In this document: in pieces, positions 15,493 through 24,253 of the stretch | Position numbering within the stretch: the stretch's first letter is position 1 | How the letters are laid out: every line of letters starts with the position of its first letter | Origin: Curvibacter lanceolatus ATCC 14669 | GTDB lineage: Bacteria > Pseudomonadota > Gammaproteobacteria > Burkholderiales > Burkholderiaceae_C | DNA: 64,000 nucleotides | Assembly (NCBI RefSeq): GCF_000381265.1 | Contig: NZ_KB906257.1 | Coordinates: forward strand, 248,001 to 312,000 | Reading direction: 5' to 3' | Program-made: the position numbers and the translations under genes | Notes under the pieces: model-generated | The model's database searches: none | Told to the model about the DNA's origin: nothing | Seen by the model: the letters and a program-made list of their open reading frames with translations, nothing else

Positions 15493-16662
15493 ATGAGAAT
15501 GCCAGTGATGCTTGCCGTTGCGACTGCAGCATGTGCCCTTTGCATTCCGGTCACAGGACTTCCTGACACGCTGGCGTTGGTGAACGCCAATCTCAAGTCC
15601 GATCTCGATGCCTTGATCGCCGAGGGCAGCTACAACGATGCACTCGCTCTGATTGACAAGGCGGAGCGCCGAGGCAATTTGCCCCCTGAGATGCTGCTGA
15701 AGCGCGGCATCGTGCTCATGCAGCTTGGTGACACCGATGAGGCGCGCAAGGTTTTCGAGCGTCTGCGCGATGCTTATCCGACCCAGGCCGCGCCTTTTGT
15801 GAACCTGGCGGCCATTGATGCCCGAGCCGATGATCTTGAGCGGGCCAGTCAGAACCTGACCAAGGCGCGGGATCTGGCGCCCAAGCAGGCGTCAACCCAC
15901 GAAAGTCTGGGTCGTATTCATTTGGGGCTGGCTTGGAAGAGCTTCAAATTGGCCGCGGAGCTGGACCCGGGGCGTCAAGCTTTGCTGCGCAAGAATGAAA
16001 TGATTGAAAGTCTGATCCGGGACAAGGCTGTGCCGCCTGCTGCACCTGCCACCGTCACGGCTCAGGCTGCGTTACCTGCATCGCCAGCGGCGGCATCGGT
16101 GGCTGCAAGCGCACCGCCGGTCCCGGAGTCGCCGACGCTATCGCGTGGCTCAGAGGTGACCTTGCTGGGAACGCGGCCCGCGGGCATTCCCGCTCCCGTC
16201 GCGGTGCCTGCTTCTCTGCTCCCACGCACGCTCGACAGCCTGCCTGAAGCACGGCGGCCCGCATCGGCAGCGCCGACCGATTCGGGCGCCGCCTTGTGTC
16301 CGTCGGCAGACGACAGTGCCTGTTCTTCCGCATTGCAGGCTTTGGAAGCTTGGCGTCAGGATTGGTCACAGCGCTCACTTGAGAAATACCGGGGGCACTA
16401 CCTGCCGGGGTATTTCCCGGCGCCATTCAAATCAGTAGCCCAATGGATCGCGTTTAAAAAACGAGTGTTTGACAGCGCCGGCAACATTCAGGTTTCCTTG
16501 AATGTCACCGCCGTGAAGTGGCTGGATGGCAAACGCTTGAGCGTTGCGGCCGTGCAGCGGTATCAGTCGGCCACTTACCGCGATCAAACCCGAAAACGTT
16601 TCGTCATGATCAGGGATGGGGACCGCTGGCGGCTTGCTTCTGAACAAAAAGACGAAACCTGA
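15493..16662 (+). CDS. Exported TPR protein with NTF2-like (Cds6-type) C-terminal domain
   Basis: 389 residues from ATG 15493; GTG 15487 in the same frame is less likely. A signal peptide (about 1-22) is followed by tetratricopeptide repeats (about 28-165: YNDALALIDKAERRGNLPPE, LLKRGIVLMQLGDTDEARKV). A Pro/Ala-rich linker comes next, and then a C-terminal domain of about 115 residues with LEAWRQDWSQRSLEKYRGHY and a DGDRWRL end, as found fused to or near L,D-transpeptidases. As first gene of the locus it may organise periplasmic assembly of the polymer machinery. The domain calls are fairly safe; the role is inferred. Confidence 0.75.
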   Translation: MRMPVMLAVATAACALCIPVTGLPDTLALVNANLKSDLDALIAEGSYNDALALIDKAERRGNLPPEMLLKRGIVLMQLGDTDEARKVFERLRDAYPTQAAPFVNLAAIDARADDLERASQNLTKARDLAPKQASTHESLGRIHLGLAWKSFKLAAELDPGRQALLRKNEMIESLIRDKAVPPAAPATVTAQAALPASPAAASVAASAPPVPESPTLSRGSEVTLLGTRPAGIPAPVAVPASLLPRTLDSLPEARRPASAAPTDSGAALCPSADDSACSSALQALEAWRQDWSQRSLEKYRGHYLPGYFPAPFKSVAQWIAFKKRVFDSAGNIQVSLNVTAVKWLDGKRLSVAAVQRYQSATYRDQTRKRFVMIRDGDRWRLASEQKDET

Positions 16663-16681
16663 GTCACTTCCCCCGAATCCC

Positions 16682-17458
16682 ATGCCCTCTGATCACTTGC
16701 CTGGTGCTGTGCGCCTGTTTGGCCTCGATATATTGCCTTTGAGTTTCGAGCAGTCCACGGACCTGTTGGTGCACGCTGCTGCCACCAAAGGGCCCAAGGT
16801 GGTGGTGACAACCAATGTGGATCACGTGGTGCGACTGGAGCGTGACCCTGAGTTGAAGGCCTTGTATGCCAGCGCCGACTACACCTTTGCGGATGGCATG
16901 CCGGTGGTCTGGGCCAGTCGCCTGCTCGGGACCCCGCTGCCTGAACGCGTGACAGGGGCAGACCTGTTTGTGGCGTTGTGCCGTCACAGCATGACCAGTG
17001 GGCAACGGGTATTTGTGTTGGGTGGGCGTCCCGGCCAGGAGCGGCTGCTGCGGGATCGCTATGCCAAGCGCTTCCCCGGCATGGATGTGGTGGTGTATTG
17101 CCCACCGATGAATTTCGACCCGGAGGGCAGTGATGCGGAAGCCATCGTCAAGACCATCCATGCCTGCCAGCCGGATTTCATTTTTGTCTGCCTGGGATTC
17201 GAAAAGCAGGAGCGTTGGGCTTTGCGCCATGTGCGCCGGCTGGACTCGGGTGTGATCGTGTGCGTGGGGGCCGCGCAGGAGTTTGCGCTGGGCCTGAAAC
17301 GCCGAGCCCCGCGCTGGATGCAGGACAGTGGTCTGGAGTGGCTGTGGCGCCTGACCTCCGACCCGGTGCATCTGTGGCGCCGATATCTGCTTCAGGCCCC
17401 TGTGTTCCTCTGGCTTTTGCTGCATGAGTGGCGTGAGCACCGACGCTCTTATGCGTGA
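16682..17458 (+). CDS. WecB/TagA/CpsF-family glycosyltransferase
   Basis: 258 residues from ATG 16682, 19 bases after the TPR gene. Family landmarks: VVTTNVDHVVRLERDPEL near 40-57, the active-site ADGMPVVWASRLLG near 71-84, PERVTGADL with the catalytic Asp, and FVCLGFEKQE. Members (GT26) transfer a sugar such as N-acetylmannosaminuronic acid to a lipid-linked sugar at the inner face of the membrane. It is likely the second sugar transfer in repeat-unit assembly. It overlaps the next gene by 4 bases (GTGA). Confidence 0.9.
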   Translation: MPSDHLPGAVRLFGLDILPLSFEQSTDLLVHAAATKGPKVVVTTNVDHVVRLERDPELKALYASADYTFADGMPVVWASRLLGTPLPERVTGADLFVALCRHSMTSGQRVFVLGGRPGQERLLRDRYAKRFPGMDVVVYCPPMNFDPEGSDAEAIVKTIHACQPDFIFVCLGFEKQERWALRHVRRLDSGVIVCVGAAQEFALGLKRRAPRWMQDSGLEWLWRLTSDPVHLWRRYLLQAPVFLWLLLHEWREHRRSYA

Positions 17459-18564
17459 ATATCTGTCTACCGGCCGGGTTGGATCATTTGACTGACAAAA
17501 TTTCCATCATCGACGCCCGTGAACTCGATGACGACCTGGCTCGGGCGTGGCAGGCGCTCGCCCTGACGCGCTCCGACCTGGGCAGCCCTTTTTACCAGCC
17601 TGGTTTTACCCGCATCATCGCGCGCCAGGATCTGGGCCTGCGCTTGGCCTTGATCGAGCAGCAAGGCCAGTTGTGCGGCGTGTTTCCGTTCCACCGCGAT
17701 CGATGGGGGCGGCTGCGTTCGGTGGGCTACCAGCTCAACGACTACCACGGCCTGGTGATGCGGCAGGGCGCAGAGATCGACGCGATGCAGTTGCTGCGGG
17801 CCTGCGACGCCCGTTACTTTGCGTTTGATCACATGCCGCTGACGCAGACGGCCTTTGCGCCCCACATCGGCCTGGAGGCCCACTCTCCGGTGATGGAGCT
17901 GGAAGGGGGCATCGAGGCCTACCGTCGCCGCCTGAGTGCGCGCAGTGCCAAGGGATCAGCCGGTATCTTCCAATCGGTGGGCAATGCTCGCCGCCGACTG
18001 GAGCGTCAGGTTGGACCGCTTCGCCTGGAGATGGCGTGCAAGGATCCGCATGCCTATCAGCGTCTGCTGGATTTGAAATCGCGGCAATTCATCAGCACCA
18101 CTGGGGGCAATCCCCTGGAGATGCCCTGGATGCGCGGCGCGCTGGATGATGTGTTCGCCTGCGACGAAGGGGGTTTTGGCGGCATGCTGTCGGTGCTCTA
18201 CGCAGGAGATCACATGGTGGCTTTGCATTTGGGCATGCGCCATGCCGGTCAGTGCCATGTGTGGTTCATCACCTATGACCCGGATTTTTCGGCCTATTCT
18301 CCCGGCCTGTTGTTGCTGATGGGCATGGCCGAGGCCGCGCAGGCACATGGATTTTCTCTATTGGACCTGGGGCGAGGCTCTCAGCCTTACAAGGCGCGGT
18401 TTCAGACCTCGTCGATCCCGTTGGGCGAGGGTGCTGTTTCCAGGCCGGCGTGGGTGGCACATGCTGCCATGGCAAAGGCCGCGCGCAAGAGGTGGTTGAA
18501 GACTACAATTTTGGGCCAGGTCTGGCGTGCAGGCAAACGCTGGTTTCATCGGGCTGGCCATTGA
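17455..18564 (+). CDS. GNAT/FemAB-like acyltransferase of the polysaccharide locus
   Basis: 369 residues from GTG 17455, which overlaps the upstream stop. It has two GNAT-like halves. The second carries VALHLGMRHAGQCHVWFITY and a late SLLDLGRGSQPYKARFQTS, the pattern of BcsL/CelD-type proteins common in exosortase-linked polysaccharide loci. It probably N- or O-acylates a sugar or aminoacylates the repeat unit in the cytoplasm. No signal peptide or membrane span is visible. The exact donor and acceptor are unknown. Confidence 0.78.
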   Translation: MNICLPAGLDHLTDKISIIDARELDDDLARAWQALALTRSDLGSPFYQPGFTRIIARQDLGLRLALIEQQGQLCGVFPFHRDRWGRLRSVGYQLNDYHGLVMRQGAEIDAMQLLRACDARYFAFDHMPLTQTAFAPHIGLEAHSPVMELEGGIEAYRRRLSARSAKGSAGIFQSVGNARRRLERQVGPLRLEMACKDPHAYQRLLDLKSRQFISTTGGNPLEMPWMRGALDDVFACDEGGFGGMLSVLYAGDHMVALHLGMRHAGQCHVWFITYDPDFSAYSPGLLLLMGMAEAAQAHGFSLLDLGRGSQPYKARFQTSSIPLGEGAVSRPAWVAHAAMAKAARKRWLKTTILGQVWRAGKRWFHRAGH

Positions 18565-18685
18565 TTTTCGGAGGCCCTGAATGTCAAAACTGGGTGGGGT
18601 GATGCGTTGCAGGTGTCATCCATTCGGCTCGCGCTGCGAGAGTCCAGTCGAGAGTTTCTTGGCCATCTTGAATGGATTGATCTGA

Positions 18686-19720
18686 ATGAAGTTTCTGTTT
18701 CTTCGCCTGCTGCGGAAAATAGGCGGGCCGTTGTTGATCACCTGCCTGTTTGCTCCGGCGTGGGTTTTTGCCACGCCTCTGATTTCCAACCTGCCTTTTG
18801 ACTTGGGTTGGAATGCAGGGGGGGGTGTCGTTCAGGGCCCGACGCCGTCGGTGTCCGCCGCAGTCCCGACCCCGACGCCGACCTCCAAGGCTCCAGCCCA
18901 ATCTTCCACGGGGGCCTCCTCCCAGGCTGCCAAGCCCGTTTCAGTTGCGCCGGCGGTGGCCACGGCCGCTGCAGCCAAGCCGGTGCCTGCACTCAGCATT
19001 GGAGCGGGTGATGTGCTGCAGGTCACGGTCTTTGGTCAGCCGGACATGTCGGCGGAGGTCTCCGTCACCGATGAAGGGGAGGTCACTCTGCCCTTGATCG
19101 GGCTCCTGCGCATTGCGGGCATGTCACAGGCCGAGCTTGAAAAGCTCATTGCCCAGCGCTTGCGGGAACGCGAATACCTGCTGCACCCCGAGGTGTCTGT
19201 CACAGTCCGGCAGAACCGCAGCCAGGCCGTTTCAGTGCTGGGTGAAGTGGTGCGTCCTGGCCGCTACCCGATCCAGGGCCGCTTCACGGTGCTTGACCTG
19301 CTGGCTGTGGCCGGTGGCCTCACCCCCAAGGCCGACACGGTTGCCGTGCTGCTGCGCAAGGGGGAGGGGGGCGCTGCAGGCGCGCCGGTGCGCATCCCCA
19401 TCCGACTCGACCGGGTGGCCAACCCTGACCGCAGTCCACTGGATCTGGTGCTCAACCAGGGCGACATGGTCTATGTGGGTCAGCAGAAGTTCTTCTACAT
19501 CCATGGTGAGGTGCGTCGCCCGGGAAGCTATCCCATGGAGCCTGATCTGGATGTCATGCGTGCCCTGTCGATTGGTGGGGGGGTGACCGAGCGGGGCTCG
19601 ATGAATCGCATCCAGATCCACCGCAAAACAGAGGGCACAGAGGCCCGAGATTTTTCGCCGCACCTGACGGACGCTGTGCTGGACGGCGATGTGATTTATG
19701 TGAAGGAGAGGATTTTTTGA
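18686..19720 (+). CDS. Wza-like polysaccharide export protein
   Basis: 344 residues with a signal peptide (about 1-29) and a Pro/Ala/Thr-rich spacer. The poly-export domain follows (LSIGAGDVLQVTVFGQPDMS from about 108), then two SLBB domains (VLGEVVRPGRYPI near 188 and HGEVRRPGSYPM near 273). It forms the outer-membrane/periplasmic channel for polymer export. No lipobox Cys is visible, unlike E. coli Wza. The next gene overlaps by four bases, TTGA. Confidence 0.92.
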   Translation: MKFLFLRLLRKIGGPLLITCLFAPAWVFATPLISNLPFDLGWNAGGGVVQGPTPSVSAAVPTPTPTSKAPAQSSTGASSQAAKPVSVAPAVATAAAAKPVPALSIGAGDVLQVTVFGQPDMSAEVSVTDEGEVTLPLIGLLRIAGMSQAELEKLIAQRLREREYLLHPEVSVTVRQNRSQAVSVLGEVVRPGRYPIQGRFTVLDLLAVAGGLTPKADTVAVLLRKGEGGAAGAPVRIPIRLDRVANPDRSPLDLVLNQGDMVYVGQQKFFYIHGEVRRPGSYPMEPDLDVMRALSIGGGVTERGSMNRIQIHRKTEGTEARDFSPHLTDAVLDGDVIYVKERIF

Positions 19721-21072
19721 ATCCCTATCCGGTTGGATTGACCCTGAATCAGCTTGGGGCCATGCTCAGATACCGTGTGTGGACGGTGCTGATCGTGACT
19801 CTTGTGACCGTGATCGTCACGGGTATTGCCGTGATGCTGATTCCCAAGAGTTACACCTCGTCGGCTGAATTGTTCATCGAGTTCCGGGTCAACGATCCGA
19901 TTTCGGGTCGACAGTTTCCGGCCATCCTCGATGAAACCTATTTGCAGACCCAGGTCGACATCATTCACAGCAATGAGGTCCTGGATCGGGTGATTGATAC
20001 CCTGCGGCTCATGGAAGCGCCCGGAGCCGAGAAAAATCGTCAATTGCTGCGTGAGCGGCTTTTGAAAAGCCTGGACATTCAACTGCGCCGCACCAGCCGC
20101 ATTGTCGAAATTCAATATTCCGATCGCTCTGCCGAGGCGGCTCGTGCCTTTCTCGATGCATTGATCAAGGCTTATGCCGACATCAACAGCGAAATCAGCG
20201 TGGCACCCGCCCGCGCGCGCACCGAGCAATACAACGCGCAGTTGCAGTTGCTGCGCAATGAAATCGACGGCATTCAGCAAAAGCTCACTGAATACCAGCA
20301 GAAAGCCCAGATCGTGGACACCGATGAGCGACTGGACAACCGATCACGTCAGTTGGGTGAAATCTCGACTCGACAGTTGACGCTGCGTTCCCAGCGCCAG
20401 GAGTTCGAGGCGCGCATGCGGGCCCTGGACACCATGATCCGCGCGGGCAATGATGTGCCGGATGTGCCCGATATTGCCCAGTTGCCGCGTGTGGCTGAAC
20501 TGAAGCTGCGCCTTTCCGATCTGGAGCGGCGCATCAGCGAGTTGTCGGCCACCTACGGCAAGATGCATCCCCGCTTGCAAGCCCTGCAGGATGAGCGCGC
20601 CGTGCTGTTGGAGCGTCTCAGGCGTGAGGCGAAGGCCGCCTTGGAGGGCCTGCGCCTTGAGGGTAACCGTCTGGCCGACCAGGAGCGCGCGTTGGGTCGC
20701 AACTTTGATGAGCAGCAGCGATCTCTGCTGGAGACCAAGCGTCATCGCGACGTCATCAGCTCCTACCAGCGCCAGCTCGAAAGCACCCAACGGGTCTACA
20801 ACACGGCAGTGGCCAAATACGACGAAATCCTCATGTCGGGCACCGTCAACGCCACCAATCTGTCGGTGTTGCGCAAGCCCGAGGCCCCGTTGCGGCACTC
20901 CAAGCCCCAGATCACCAAGAGCCTGATCATGTCGGTGCTGGTGGGGCTGGCCTTGGGTCTGGGCCTGTCGTTTGTGCTGGAGGTCACGGTGCGCCGCCTG
21001 CGTTGCCGCGAAGACATGGAGCGCGGCTTGGGCCTGCGCATTTTTGGTCAGATTGGTCAGTCCACGGTCTGA
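19717..21072 (+). CDS. Wzz/GumC-like chain-length determinant (EpsF type)
   Basis: 451 residues from TTG 19717, translationally coupled to the exporter gene. There is an N-terminal membrane helix (about 18-42), a long periplasmic coiled coil (about 170-390, rich in E, R and Q), and a C-terminal membrane helix near 410-428 preceded by a Pro motif (KPEAPLRHSKPQITK). It controls polymer length together with the tyrosine kinase encoded next. Only a short cytoplasmic tail follows, so the kinase is a separate protein. Confidence 0.92.
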   Translation: MNPYPVGLTLNQLGAMLRYRVWTVLIVTLVTVIVTGIAVMLIPKSYTSSAELFIEFRVNDPISGRQFPAILDETYLQTQVDIIHSNEVLDRVIDTLRLMEAPGAEKNRQLLRERLLKSLDIQLRRTSRIVEIQYSDRSAEAARAFLDALIKAYADINSEISVAPARARTEQYNAQLQLLRNEIDGIQQKLTEYQQKAQIVDTDERLDNRSRQLGEISTRQLTLRSQRQEFEARMRALDTMIRAGNDVPDVPDIAQLPRVAELKLRLSDLERRISELSATYGKMHPRLQALQDERAVLLERLRREAKAALEGLRLEGNRLADQERALGRNFDEQQRSLLETKRHRDVISSYQRQLESTQRVYNTAVAKYDEILMSGTVNATNLSVLRKPEAPLRHSKPQITKSLIMSVLVGLALGLGLSFVLEVTVRRLRCREDMERGLGLRIFGQIGQSTV

Positions 21073-21084
21073 CGACAGCTCTTC

Positions 21085-23355
21085 ATGAAACTAGAACCGA
21101 TCCTCGACGCCCATGCCGCCCCCGTACCTCCGGCCTTGAGCAGTGACCGCATGGGTGAGCTGTTCATCCAGGCGGGCAAACTGACCCGAGCCCAGGTGGA
21201 GCAGATCATCCAGTTGCAGGAGACTTCGCAACTGCGTTTTGGCGAGGCCGCCCGGCAACTCAACCTGCTGTCTGAGCGGGACATCCAGGCCGTGCTGGCC
21301 CATCAGTTCAACTACGTCACGGCCACCAACTTGCGGGTGGGGCTGGATGCCGCCTGTCCCTTGCCGATCGCCAACTCCCCCTACAGCCCCGAGGCTGAAG
21401 CCATTCGGCGCATCCGCTCCGAGTTGTTGCTTGAAGCGCGGGGTCTGACGCCCATGCAACTGGCGGTGGTCAGCCCCAGCGGCGGCGAAGGGCGCACCTA
21501 CATGGCTGCCAACCTGGCGTTCTCGTTTGCCCAGGTGGGTAAGCGCACCTTGCTGATCGATGCAGACTTTCGATCCCCCAAGATCCATGCCTACTTCAGC
21601 ATGAACAACAAGAAGGGCCTGTCTGGCGTTCTGTCCGGGCGCAGCGATGTCACGCTGGATGTGATGACCATGGTCCTGCCCAATCTTTACGTGTTGCCCG
21701 CCGGACCACTGCCACCCAACCCGCTGGAAATCCTCCAGGATCCGAACCTTTCTGCGCTGATCGACAAACTGGCCCGTGACCTGGACGTGATCGTGGTTGA
21801 CACGCCGGCCGCCATGGCGTCCTCGGACAGCAAGGTCATCGCCCGTCAGGTCGGTGCCGCCCTGGTCGTCGGGCGTGAGCATCGCACCCGCATTGCCGAC
21901 CTGCGCGTCACCGTGCAGGCCATGCAGGATGTGGGGGTGCGTGTTTTCGGCACGGTCTACAACCGCTACGACGGGCGCTCTGGCGCGGCCAGCTCGGTGG
22001 CCGTCAGCCCCCCCCCGCCCCTGGTGGTCCGCGCTCTGGCGCCTGCCCCGCTTCGGGCGCACGCGTTGACAGGGGGGCCGGTGGCTGTCGGTAAGCCTTT
22101 TTGGACCCATTCCCTGCTGTCCGTTGTTGATCAGGTGCTGCTCAGTGGACTGAACTTTGCTGTGGGCATGTGCCTGATCCGCTTTGGCAGCAAAAGTGAC
22201 TATGGTCTCTACTCGCAGTTGTTTGCGGCCAGCCTCTTCGCCGTGGGTTTGTTGGAGGCGCTCATTGGCAGCCCCCTGACCACGCTGGCACCTCATATGC
22301 CTGCCCCCCAGCAGGCCTTGGCGATCCGCCGACTGCAGCGCTGGCAGTGCATGGCCGGTGCCGTCCTGGGGCTGCTGTTCGGCCTGATAGCCGCCTGGGT
22401 GGTTTGGGACGGGGTGCCCGAGGTCGCCCCAGGGCCGGTCGGGCTGGGATTTGCCGTTTTTGTGGGCATGACCACGGCGCGTGAGTACCGGCGCACGGTC
22501 TGGTTCATCCAGACCGATCTGCGCAGCCTGTTGCTCAGTGATGGCCTTTACGTGCTGCTGGCCCTGCTTGGTGGTGCCGCGCTGGCGCTGAGCAAGCAGG
22601 TTGGGGCAGCGTCCATTCTGGGGGTGCTCAGTGTGGCCCAGGGCCTGGCGCTGGTGGTGGGGCAGGGGCCTGCCCTGGCCCCGACAGACACACCATCGCC
22701 GCTCTGGAGCGAGACCCTGGCTGCGGTCTGGGACAAGGGCCGCTGGGCCATGCCTGGCATGGTCGTCGGTTGGTTGGGCAACTACAGTTTTCTTTACTTG
22801 GCCTCGGCCATGTCGGGGGTGGAGGCCGCCGCCGAGGTGAGCGCCTCTCGTCTGCTGCTGGTGCCTGTTGGCCTCATGGTGGTGGCCTGGTCCAGGGTGG
22901 CCCGGCCTTTGGCGGGGCGCTTGATCCATGCCCGTGACTGGCGTTCATTGAACCGCTTGTCGCTGGCGTCGCTGGGGGGCATCGAGGCCCTTTCCCTGGT
23001 GTACATGCTGATGCTGGTCCTGGCCCTTCCCTGGTTGCAGGCCCATGTGCTCGGGGCCAAATACCAGGGCATCAACACCCTGGTGATGGCCTGGGGCGCG
23101 TACTTCTTGGTCAGTGTGGCCCGAACCATCGCCACCACCTGGCTGGTCAGCATCGGGGCGTTCCGGCAGTTGTTCGTCGAGGGCTCCGTGGTCGTTCTGT
23201 TCATGCTGGTGGTGGCCAGCGTGACCATTCCCCAATGGGGTGCCCTGGGGGCGGTGTTGGCCCTGATCGCAATGGAGTCTTTTGATTTTCTGCTACTGCT
23301 CGGTCTGATTGCCTATCAGCGGCGCCGCTTGAGCCGGGAGCTCCCCCATGCCTGA
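21085..23355 (+). CDS. Tyrosine autokinase fused to a polysaccharide flippase
   Basis: 756 residues. The N-terminal part (about 15-80, MGELFIQAGKLTRAQVEQII) resembles the GspE N-terminal domain that precedes EpsG kinases. A BY-kinase domain follows: GGEGRT at 131-136 in the Walker A position, LLIDADFRSP near 155-164 and VIVVDTPAA near 236-244. After a Pro/Ala linker (about 305-335) comes a MATE/Wzx-like part of some 420 residues with about 12 hydrophobic segments. The usual Tyr-rich kinase tail is missing, being replaced by the linker. I see no frameshift sign. It would couple length control to repeat-unit flipping. The domain identities are firm and the fusion is unusual. Confidence 0.82.
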   Translation: MKLEPILDAHAAPVPPALSSDRMGELFIQAGKLTRAQVEQIIQLQETSQLRFGEAARQLNLLSERDIQAVLAHQFNYVTATNLRVGLDAACPLPIANSPYSPEAEAIRRIRSELLLEARGLTPMQLAVVSPSGGEGRTYMAANLAFSFAQVGKRTLLIDADFRSPKIHAYFSMNNKKGLSGVLSGRSDVTLDVMTMVLPNLYVLPAGPLPPNPLEILQDPNLSALIDKLARDLDVIVVDTPAAMASSDSKVIARQVGAALVVGREHRTRIADLRVTVQAMQDVGVRVFGTVYNRYDGRSGAASSVAVSPPPPLVVRALAPAPLRAHALTGGPVAVGKPFWTHSLLSVVDQVLLSGLNFAVGMCLIRFGSKSDYGLYSQLFAASLFAVGLLEALIGSPLTTLAPHMPAPQQALAIRRLQRWQCMAGAVLGLLFGLIAAWVVWDGVPEVAPGPVGLGFAVFVGMTTAREYRRTVWFIQTDLRSLLLSDGLYVLLALLGGAALALSKQVGAASILGVLSVAQGLALVVGQGPALAPTDTPSPLWSETLAAVWDKGRWAMPGMVVGWLGNYSFLYLASAMSGVEAAAEVSASRLLLVPVGLMVVAWSRVARPLAGRLIHARDWRSLNRLSLASLGGIEALSLVYMLMLVLALPWLQAHVLGAKYQGINTLVMAWGAYFLVSVARTIATTWLVSIGAFRQLFVEGSVVVLFMLVVASVTIPQWGALGAVLALIAMESFDFLLLLGLIAYQRRRLSRELPHA

Positions 23356-24253
23356 AGTCAGTGTCTGCGTTTGCACTTTTCGGCGGCCCGAGTTGCTGGA
23401 CGGGCTGCTTTCCCTGCTGGCCGAGCAGCGTCTGCCGGCCTTTGAAATCGTGGTCGTTGACAACGACCCTGCCCACAGTGCCTTGCCGGTCTTGCAGGCC
23501 TGGGGCGAACGCCTGCCGCTGCGCTTTGTGCACCTGCCCGAGCCCAACATTGCCAAGGCCCGCAACTTGGCCGTGGCTCAGGCGCGCGGGGCTTGGCTGG
23601 CGTTCATCGACGATGACGAACGCCCAGGCCCGGACTGGTTGTACTTGCTGGTGCAGGCCCAGGCCGCTTCGGGCGCGGACGGCGTGATGGCCCCGGTGCT
23701 GCCCACCTACACCCAGGCCACGCCGGAATGGATGCGCGATGCCGGCCTGTTCGATCGGCGTCGCTTCAGCACGGGCACGCGCGTTTTCACTGAAGACTCG
23801 CGCACCGGCAACGTCCTGTTGAGGACCGCCATGGCGCGCAGCTTACCTGGTCCTTTCGATCCCGAATTCGGCCGTTCCGGGGGGGAAGACACGCTGTTTT
23901 TTTCGTTGCTGCACCGGGCGGGCTTTGTCTTCGTTTGGTGCGATGAGGCCGTGGTCACTGAAGAGGTGCCGGCTGATCGTGCCCGTGTGGCCTGGGTGTT
24001 GCGCCGGGCCTACCGCGGCGCCCAGACCTTTGTCCGGGTGGAGCTGTATCCCCTCAACGGCCGGCGGCGGACCGGGCGGGCCCTTTCGCTCGCGCTGCGT
24101 GCGTTGTTGCAGCTCGGGGTGGCCAGTCTGTTGGCCCTGGGCTTCAGTCCGGTGGCACCCCTGCGCGCCTTTCACTGGCTGCGCGTGGCCTGTGCCCAGC
24201 TTGGCAAGCTCTCGGCCCTGATGGGTGCGCGCTACCTCGAATACCGGGCCTGA
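23348..24253 (+). CDS. Family 2 glycosyltransferase
   Basis: 301 residues, starting 8 bases inside the previous gene. The GT-A fold is shown by EVSVCVCTFRRPELLDGLLS, by VVDND near 38 and by the metal-binding FIDDDE near 82-87; EDTLFF is a likely acceptor-site motif. A hydrophobic C-terminal stretch (about 240-285) should hold it at the membrane. It adds one sugar of the repeat unit. Its 3' end overlaps the convergent O-antigen-ligase-like gene by 22 bases. Confidence 0.9.
   Translation: MPEVSVCVCTFRRPELLDGLLSLLAEQRLPAFEIVVVDNDPAHSALPVLQAWGERLPLRFVHLPEPNIAKARNLAVAQARGAWLAFIDDDERPGPDWLYLLVQAQAASGADGVMAPVLPTYTQATPEWMRDAGLFDRRRFSTGTRVFTEDSRTGNVLLRTAMARSLPGPFDPEFGRSGGEDTLFFSLLHRAGFVFVWCDEAVVTEEVPADRARVAWVLRRAYRGAQTFVRVELYPLNGRRRTGRALSLALRALLQLGVASLLALGFSPVAPLRAFHWLRVACAQLGKLSALMGARYLEYRA

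Noticed and set aside
21091-22929. A 612-codon frame antisense to the kinase-flippase gene
   Set aside because: Composition dominated by Gln, His, Arg and Gly; the sense frame carries Walker motifs and membrane helices.
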